This document shows, in pieces, positions 58,776-64,000 of a DNA stretch of 64,000 bases. Position 1 is the first letter of the stretch. Every line of letters begins with the position of its first letter. The DNA is from VBDM01 sp964430565 (GTDB taxonomy: Bacteria > Pseudomonadota > Gammaproteobacteria > Burkholderiales > SG8-39). The stretch is from the NCBI GenBank assembly GCA_964430565.1, contig CAYSFD010000015.1:114734-178733 (forward strand), read 5' to 3'. The translations under genes and the position numbers were made by a program. The notes beneath the pieces were generated by a model. The model was not told where the DNA came from, did not search any database, and saw only the letters and a program-made list of their open reading frames with translations.

Positions 58776-60073
58776 GCGGTCCCGTATTTGGTGTCGACCT
58801 CAATGCCCGACGCGCGCAGGAAATCGGTTGGCAGAATGCCGCCAGCGCTGACGATCACCGAATCATTGGCGACTTTGCTGACCACGCCATCGGCTTGCAG
58901 CGCGACTGCCCGCGGCTCGATCAGCTGCACCTGTGATTTCAGCATCACCTTCAACCGGCCCTGCTGCTCGGCGGCGGCAATGCGCTCGCGATTGCGCGGC
59001 TTGGCGCGGCCGAATGCATCGCCCCGGTGCGACAGGATGACACTTCCCGTTTTGCTGACCTCTGCAATGCTGGCCGCCGCCTCGAGCGCGCTGTCTCCGC
59101 CGCCGACGACCAGCACCTGCTGGCCAATATATTGTTCCGGCTCGATGAGCCGGTATGTGACCTTGGGCAGGTCTTCCCCGGCAACGCCGAGCTTGCGCGG
59201 CGTTCCACGCCGCCCGATTGCGAGCAGAACACTGTGGGCGCTGTACTCACCCGCCGTGCTGCGCACGACAAAGCCGCCGTTAGCGCGCTGGATGGACTCG
59301 ACACGCTCCCGGTAGTTGATCTTGAGGCTGACCTTTCGCTCGATGGCGCGCCAGAACTCGAGCAGTTCCTCCTTGCTCGTCGTATGCAGCTTGACCTCTC
59401 CAATGATCGGCAGGCGCGCCGGCTGGGTCATGACGATCTTGCCGCGCGGGTATTGGTAAACACAGCCGCCGAGCGACTCCTGCTCGAGTACCACGAAGCG
59501 CATGCGACGCTCGAGTGCCGCCAACGCGGCCGAAAAGCCTGCTGGGCCGGCGCCGACAATGACCAGGTCCAGTTCCTTGCCGCTGCGCGGGCGGCGCTCA
59601 TGGATTTGCTCCACGGCCTGCCGGCCTTGCTCGATCGCATTGCGAATCAGTCCCATACCGCCCAATTCGCCGGCGACGAAGATCCCCGGCACATTGGTCT
59701 CGAACCACGGCGTGACCCGTGGAAGATCCACCCCACGCGTGGCGGTACCGAAGACGAGCTGAATCGCGCCCACCGGACAGGCGACGCGGCACGCCCCGTG
59801 GCCGATGCAATCGGTGGGGTTGACAAGCTGGGCCTTGCCGCCAATAAGTCCCAGCACCTGATGCTCGGGTTGTTCCGGGCAGGCCTCGACGCAGGATCCG
59901 CAGCCGATGCACGTCAGTACATCGATGACGGGGTGCAGCGAAACAGGCTCGCCGAGACCGGCCTGCAGCGCCTCATGACGGGCACGCAGGTTCCGCTGCT
60001 GCAGCCGATGGCGGCGCCATATGTAGACCGTCAGGGCGATCACAATTGGCACCAGGTAGACGAGCAAATCCAT
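58772..60073 (-). CDS. Membrane-anchored ferredoxin and pyridine-nucleotide-disulfide-type flavoprotein
   Basis: A 433-residue fusion. One N-terminal membrane helix (LLVYLVPIVIALTVYIWRR) precedes two ferredoxin clusters: CIGCGSCVEACPEQP (complete) and CIGHGACRVACP, where a ligand Cys is His. A thioredoxin-reductase-like FAD/NAD module follows, with DLVIVGAGPAGFSAALAALERRM, VLVVGGGDSALEAAASIAE and SVIVSAGGILPTDFLRASG. It probably passes electrons between NAD(P)H or ferredoxin and a membrane/periplasmic chain; direction is unknown. It is first in a leftward operon with the ankyrin gene and divergent from the multiheme cytochrome operon. Confidence 0.85.
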   Translation of the reverse strand: MDLLVYLVPIVIALTVYIWRRHRLQQRNLRARHEALQAGLGEPVSLHPVIDVLTCIGCGSCVEACPEQPEHQVLGLIGGKAQLVNPTDCIGHGACRVACPVGAIQLVFGTATRGVDLPRVTPWFETNVPGIFVAGELGGMGLIRNAIEQGRQAVEQIHERRPRSGKELDLVIVGAGPAGFSAALAALERRMRFVVLEQESLGGCVYQYPRGKIVMTQPARLPIIGEVKLHTTSKEELLEFWRAIERKVSLKINYRERVESIQRANGGFVVRSTAGEYSAHSVLLAIGRRGTPRKLGVAGEDLPKVTYRLIEPEQYIGQQVLVVGGGDSALEAAASIAEVSKTGSVILSHRGDAFGRAKPRNRERIAAAEQQGRLKVMLKSQVQLIEPRAVALQADGVVSKVANDSVIVSAGGILPTDFLRASGIEVDTKYGTA

Positions 60074-60240
60074 GGGGTCCTAAAGTGCTTACAGGCGGCG
60101 AGGCGCTCTCGTCGACGGATAGCGAAGCAGGCGCTACGGCTCGCTCCTTGTCAATTTGGCGGCGACCATTTCCTGCGACAGTTCACAGAACCGCAAGCCC
60201 CTGTCGCTGAACGCATTTGGTGCCGTAAATCGAGCAATAA

Positions 60241-60260
60241 ATGTCGCAGCAAGGCGACAT
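60241..60260. promoter_or_regulatory. 7-bp perfect inverted repeat in divergent promoter region
   Basis: ATGTCGC-AGCAAG-GCGACAT is a perfect inverted repeat at 60241-60260, midway between the divergent ferredoxin and TPR/cytochrome operons (gap 60074-60314). Its symmetry and position suit a dimeric regulator operator. No T tract follows, so it is not a terminator. Promoter boxes in the gap are weak (GATACT near 60285). Confidence 0.4.
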
Positions 60261-60314
60261 GACTGGCGTGTGAAAAAGCCTGAACAACTGATACTACGCT
60301 GCTAGGCTTGCAGT

Positions 60315-60920
60315 GTGCATTATGTGAAATACGCCAAGTGGTACTGGGCAGTCGCGGCGGCAGTTGCTCTGGGAGCAGGCACGGTCGTGCTTTGGCCGTC
60401 GCAAGACGCTCCGATTGCTCCGAGTCCGTGGATCGTGGGGGCCGCAGTCGCGCTGAACCGGGCGGCCATTGTAGGTAGTCCGCACGGTGCGGCCGGGATG
60501 GCTGCCAGCGACCAGACCGCCGCGGGGCAGTTGGCGCTTAAAGGCCAGAGACTGCGTGTGCAGCGCCGGTTCGACGAGGCACAGGCCGCGTTTCAGGAGG
60601 CCGTAAAGGCAGACCCGATGGATGCAGATTTGTGGGCGGATCTTGCGGATAGCGCGGCATCGGCGGCAGGCAAAGACCTGTCCAAGGGTCGCGACGCGAT
60701 CATGCGCGCGCTGGCGATAGACCCGCAGCACCGCAAGGCGCTGTGGCTGCGTGCCAGCCTCGAATTGCAGGAGCAACACTATGCAGCAGCCGCAGCCACC
60801 TGGCGCGAATTGGAATTACTGGTAGCAGTGGGTTCGACCGACGCCAAGGTGATTGCCGCCAACATTGTCGAGGCCGATGCGCTGGCGCGGACCGCGGTCC
60901 GTGACGGGCGCGGCACCTGA
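60315..60920 (+). CDS. TPR protein, cytochrome-maturation CcmI/NrfG-like
   Basis: A 201-residue protein with one N-terminal membrane anchor (YWAVAAAVALGAGTVVLWP) and periplasmic tetratricopeptide repeats: GQRLRVQRRFDEAQAAFQEAVKADPMDADLWADLADSAAS, then RDAIMRALAIDPQHRKALWLRASLELQEQHYAAAAATWREL. This resembles the TPR domain of CcmI/CcmH/NrfG, which present apocytochromes for haem attachment. It is therefore a reasonable assistant for the 21-haem cytochrome downstream. The start is a GTG. Its stop overlaps the following ATG by one base. Confidence 0.78.
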   Translation: MHYVKYAKWYWAVAAAVALGAGTVVLWPSQDAPIAPSPWIVGAAVALNRAAIVGSPHGAAGMAASDQTAAGQLALKGQRLRVQRRFDEAQAAFQEAVKADPMDADLWADLADSAASAAGKDLSKGRDAIMRALAIDPQHRKALWLRASLELQEQHYAAAAATWRELELLVAVGSTDAKVIAANIVEADALARTAVRDGRGT

Positions 60921-61807
60921 TGGCGACCGTCACCGAAATCGCCACCGCGGCAGGCACTGCGACTGGCATGGGTGCATCGCGGATGTCGCGTGTGCGGCCA
61001 TCGCGCATCGGCCTGTCGCTGGCGCTGTTTGCCGTCATCGCGGGATTCGCTGTTCCAACGGAGAACTACCTGACGCCGCAGCATGGTTACGGCTATTGGC
61101 TCGGCATCCTGGGCGGTTCCATGATGATCGCCCTGCTGATTTATCCGCTGCGCAAACGCATTCCGGCACTCGCGGTCATCGGCAGCGTGCGGGTCTGGTT
61201 CAGGACTCACATGGTGCTGGGAATCGTGGGTCCACTGGCGATCCTGTATCACTCGAATTTCAGCCTGGGTGCAACCAACAGCAATGTTGCCCTGTTCTGC
61301 ATGCTGACCGTCTCCGGCAGCGGCCTGTTCGGTCGCTACCTGTATGCGCGCATTCACCACGGCCTCTATGGCCGGCGTGCAACGCTTCAGGAGCTGGCCA
61401 GCGATTCCGAAAGATTGCGCCAGCACTCCGGGGCGCTGCGCGTCCTTCCGGGCCTGATGAACGAGGTGGAACAAGCCGAGCGGCACATCGGCGAACCGGC
61501 GCCACTGGTGGTCCGGCCATTTCTCGCGGCACTGCGACACCGGAGCGAGTCGCGGCGCGTCAGGCGGCTAATCCGGAATGCAGTCGCGATGGCTGCAACG
61601 CGCTCCCAGGTCCTGGGCGAGCAGCGCGAGCGATTTACCCAGGCGGCGAATGGCTACGTTGCCGCGCGCCTGCTGGCCGCGCGCCGGGTCGCCGAATTCG
61701 AGGCCTCCGAGCGGTTGTTTGCCGCGTGGCACGTGCTGCATATGCCGCTCTTCTGGATGCTTATTTTCGTAGGCATCGTGCATGTGATCGCAGTACACGT
61801 TTACTGA
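60920..61807 (+). CDS. Membrane cytochrome-b-like protein
   Basis: A 295-residue inner-membrane protein with about four hydrophobic helices: IGLSLALFAVIAGFAVP, GYWLGILGGSMMIALLIYPL, THMVLGIVGPLAILYHSNF and MPLFWMLIFVGIVHVIAVHVY. A large soluble loop separates the last two. Paired histidines (RTHM...YHSN, ARIHHGL, AWHVLHM, IVHVIAVHV) could ligate b-type haems as in ferric-reductase or cytochrome b561-like proteins. It is likely the quinol- or ferredoxin-linked membrane partner of the adjacent multiheme cytochrome. It overlaps the TPR gene by one base; the cytochrome starts 2 nt after. Confidence 0.72.
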   Translation: MATVTEIATAAGTATGMGASRMSRVRPSRIGLSLALFAVIAGFAVPTENYLTPQHGYGYWLGILGGSMMIALLIYPLRKRIPALAVIGSVRVWFRTHMVLGIVGPLAILYHSNFSLGATNSNVALFCMLTVSGSGLFGRYLYARIHHGLYGRRATLQELASDSERLRQHSGALRVLPGLMNEVEQAERHIGEPAPLVVRPFLAALRHRSESRRVRRLIRNAVAMAATRSQVLGEQRERFTQAANGYVAARLLAARRVAEFEASERLFAAWHVLHMPLFWMLIFVGIVHVIAVHVY

Positions 61808-61808
61808 C

Positions 61809-63362
61809 GTGCACGCTGCGAGAGGGGTTGGTTGGGCAATGACGATTGGCCTTGCAACAGCGTCGATTCCGTCTCAGGCCAGCGAGCTTGAAAAGCTGCT
61901 GATGCCGGGTGCGCTGACCCGCGCCCACGCGGACATTGAGGCGGATTGCAGCGAGTGCCATGACCGCAGCGACAAGCCCCGCCAGCGCCAATTGTGTCTC
62001 GACTGCCATGAAGACGTCGCGGGCGACGTCGCGGCCAGAACGGGATTCCACGGACAAGCGGTGACGCGTGCCCAGTGCAACGCCTGCCATGCGGAGCACC
62101 GCGGGCGGGATGCGGATATCGTCGGCTTTGCGCCCGAGGCCTTCGACCATGCGCGCACCGACTTCCAGCTGGCCGGGGCGCACATCTCCACGCCGTGCGC
62201 AGCCTGCCACAAGTCCGGGAAGAAATTCCGGGACGCGCCGCGAGCCTGCGTTGACTGCCATCGCGAGGACGATTCGCACGACGGCAAGCTTGGCAAGGAT
62301 TGTGCACAGTGCCACGAATCAGCGGCCTTCAAGCCGGCAAAGTTCGATCATTCGAAGACTCGTTTTCCGCTGCGCAATGCGCACGCGAAAGTGGACTGCT
62401 TCGGGTGCCACCGTGACCCGTCTTTCACTGGCGCCCCGGAACGCTGTGTGGACTGTCACGCGTCCGACGATGTGCATCGCGGTTCCCGGGGACCCGACTG
62501 TGCGAGCTGTCACGGCACGATCGGGTGGAAGCAGACGCGATTCGACCATGCCAAAGCCAGCGACTACGAGCTGCTTGGCAAGCACGCGAAACTCGCGTGC
62601 GACACCTGCCATCGAGGCGGTGACCTGAAGGCTCCGCTACCCAGGGAGTGCAACGGCTGTCATGCGGCGGCCGATACGCACGCGGGCCGGTTCGGTACCG
62701 ACTGTGCCGACTGCCATGTCCAGGACCAATGGGAATTGGCGACATTTGATCACGAGAAGCGTGCGGAATTTGCGCTGCGCGGGGCGCATGCGAAGCTCGA
62801 TTGCCACACTTGCCATAGCGGCGTGCTCGAGCAGCAGCAGATGGCGAAGGACTGTGCCGGCTGTCACGAGGTCGATGACGTGCACAAGGGCTCGATGGGT
62901 CGCGACTGCCAGACCTGCCACAAGGAGAGCGGCTGGCGCGACGAGGTGAGGTTCGATCACGACCTCACGAAGTTCCCGCTGGTCGGACTGCACGTCGGAG
63001 TGCCCTGCGAGGAATGCCACGCGAGCCGTGCGTTTCGCGATGCGCCGGAGCAGTGCTTCAGCTGCCACCGGGCCAAGGACGTGCACAAGGGGCAGCTCGG
63101 CGAGGATTGTGCTTCGTGCCATAACCCCAATGGCTGGGATTTCTGGCAATTCGATCACGGCATCAGGACTGATTTCGCGCTCACCGGGGCGCATGAGCGT
63201 CTTGGCTGCCGCGACTGTCACCTCAAGCCGGATCACGACCTGAGCCTGTCGGGAGAATGTGCCGCCTGTCACCGGGCCGACGATGTCCACGACGGCCAGT
63301 TCGGCCGCGATTGTGGTCGTTGCCACGGGACCGAATCCTTTGGCCGGTTGCTGACGCACTAG
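61809..63362 (+). CDS. 21-haem c-type cytochrome built of tandem tri-haem repeats
   Basis: A 517-residue exported cytochrome. After a signal (VHAARGVGWAMTIGLATASIPSQA) I count 21 CxxCH motifs, about one per 24 residues. They group into seven triplets; from the second on each unit follows the pattern CxxCH, APxxCxxCHxxDDxHxG, GxDCxxCHxxxxW, then FDHxxxxFxLxGxHxxxxC. Many His outside CxxCH can serve as distal ligands. Such wire-like cytochromes span periplasm or act as electron reservoirs. GTG 61809 is used; ATG 61839 would shorten the signal to an implausible length. Confidence 0.93.
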   Translation: MHAARGVGWAMTIGLATASIPSQASELEKLLMPGALTRAHADIEADCSECHDRSDKPRQRQLCLDCHEDVAGDVAARTGFHGQAVTRAQCNACHAEHRGRDADIVGFAPEAFDHARTDFQLAGAHISTPCAACHKSGKKFRDAPRACVDCHREDDSHDGKLGKDCAQCHESAAFKPAKFDHSKTRFPLRNAHAKVDCFGCHRDPSFTGAPERCVDCHASDDVHRGSRGPDCASCHGTIGWKQTRFDHAKASDYELLGKHAKLACDTCHRGGDLKAPLPRECNGCHAAADTHAGRFGTDCADCHVQDQWELATFDHEKRAEFALRGAHAKLDCHTCHSGVLEQQQMAKDCAGCHEVDDVHKGSMGRDCQTCHKESGWRDEVRFDHDLTKFPLVGLHVGVPCEECHASRAFRDAPEQCFSCHRAKDVHKGQLGEDCASCHNPNGWDFWQFDHGIRTDFALTGAHERLGCRDCHLKPDHDLSLSGECAACHRADDVHDGQFGRDCGRCHGTESFGRLLTH

Positions 63363-63379
63363 CGGCAGAGGCAAACGCA

Positions 63380-64000
63380 ATGGGTTGGATATCGAAGTCG
63401 CTGACCGGGATTCTCGCCGCCCTGTTGCTCTGCTTGCCAGGCAGTGACGCGGCAGCCCAGGCACGTCCCGCCTTCGATCACCTGACCACTGGTTTCGAGC
63501 TGACGGGCGAGCACCGCAACATTTCCTGCGAGTCCTGCCACGTCGATGCGGTCTTTCGCGGGACGCCGCAGAGTTGCGATGCATGCCACACGCCAGGCCG
63601 CCGTGTCAGCGCATCCGGCAAGTCTGCGACTCACATCGTCAGCAGCAACAACTGCGAGAAGTGCCACACGACTTCTTCCTGGATCCCGGCCAGCAGCTTC
63701 GATCACAGCGAAGTACAGGGTAGCTGCGCCAGCTGTCACAACGGCGTGCAGGCCGGGGGCAAGCCGCCAGACCACATCCCGACCACACAGGACTGCGGCG
63801 TTTGCCACGGGACGCCGGCGTGGACACCGGCGGGATTCGATCATACCGGCGTGGTGCCCGGCACCTGCATCCAGTGTCACGACGGCGTCAGTGCGACCGG
63901 CAAGGATCCGCAACACATCAGTTCGACCAATGCCTGCGACGCCTGCCACAGCACCAGCACCTGGAGTCCGGCGGTGCGCGTGGATCATGCCGAGGTGCTC
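63380..64000 (+). CDS. Multiheme c-type cytochrome, C-terminus beyond window
   Basis: This open frame runs off the right edge after 207 codons. It has a signal peptide (MGWISKSLTGILAALLLCLPGSDAAA) and seven CxxCH motifs so far: CESCH, CDACH, CEKCH, CASCH, CGVCH, CIQCH, CDACH. A repeat FDH...GxCxxCHNGVxAxGKPxxHIPTTxxCxxCHxTxxW alternates haem pairs. AGAGG lies 8 nt before the ATG, and it follows the 21-haem gene by 17 nt. It belongs to the same operon and is a probable electron-transfer partner, perhaps at or near the outer membrane. Confidence 0.9.
   Translation, partial: MGWISKSLTGILAALLLCLPGSDAAAQARPAFDHLTTGFELTGEHRNISCESCHVDAVFRGTPQSCDACHTPGRRVSASGKSATHIVSSNNCEKCHTTSSWIPASSFDHSEVQGSCASCHNGVQAGGKPPDHIPTTQDCGVCHGTPAWTPAGFDHTGVVPGTCIQCHDGVSATGKDPQHISSTNACDACHSTSTWSPAVRVDHAEVL

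Noticed and set aside
1..64000. tRNA/rRNA genes, CRISPR arrays, complete insertion sequences or prophage
   Set aside because: I looked for cloverleaf-like or conserved rRNA strings, regularly spaced repeats, transposases and integrases and saw none; a covariance-model scan would be the decisive check for small RNAs.

Overview
The window is a chromosomal segment of a GC-rich proteobacterium. Coding is dense, third positions are strongly GC-biased, ATGA/GTGA stop-start overlaps are frequent, and GTG/TTG starts are common. The gene content (ilvC-ilvG-ilvM-ilvA with leuACDB, proBAC, ppc, nirS, multiheme cytochromes, TonB systems) suggests a free-living, respiratory gammaproteobacterium, possibly near Xanthomonadales/Steroidobacterales. 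This placement is inference, because no rRNA or other phylogenetic marker is present. I found no tRNA, rRNA, CRISPR array, complete insertion sequence or prophage.

Region 1 (1-15000) is amino-acid biosynthesis. A truncated ABC exporter gene points out of the window. leuA-leuC-leuD-leuB follows, preceded by a short leader peptide with a Leu-Leu-Leu run and an intrinsic terminator. proB-proA and the convergent ilvD-proC pair come next. Then comes ilvC-ilvG-ilvM-ilvA, preceded by a second leader peptide very rich in Val/Leu/Ile and a terminator almost identical to the leu one. Together these genes cover Ile/Val/Leu synthesis except the transaminase, and proline synthesis from glutamate. A relic of a trans-sulfuration enzyme lies between leuB and proB.

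Region 2 (15000-38800) is an envelope and redox region. After a beta-hydroxyacid dehydrogenase, a SYLF protein and ApbE there is a bidirectional superlocus. Leftward it encodes an HzsA-like c-type cytochrome lipoprotein, two outer-membrane beta-barrel proteins, TlpA, DUF4266 and DUF3570. Rightward it encodes three exported proteins (two with CxxCH motifs, one with a Tat-type signal), a second TlpA, a coiled-coil protein, two large TPR proteins, a small Pro-rich protein, and an ExbB/ExbD/ExbD/TonB-AgmX-like motor. I read this as a proton-motive-force-driven envelope machine linked to exported redox proteins, and it is the best candidate for an undescribed system.

Region 3 (38800-54500) starts with cytochrome cd1 nitrite reductase behind a good FNR/DNR site. 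A TonB-dependent receptor, an FKBP isomerase, PEP carboxylase, a LOG-family protein, a peptidase S9, homospermidine synthase, an NhaD-like transporter, and an overlapping kinase/methyltransferase pair follow. A perfect 23-bp palindrome lies between two convergent small genes.

Region 4 (54500-64000) carries a ParA-like ATPase and NDH-2. An operon encoding a membrane ferredoxin-flavoprotein and an ankyrin protein faces a divergent operon for a TPR protein, a membrane cytochrome-b-like protein, a 21-CxxCH cytochrome built of tri-heme repeats, and a second multiheme cytochrome cut by the window end. This looks like an electron-transfer chain from the cytoplasm or quinone pool to the periplasm.
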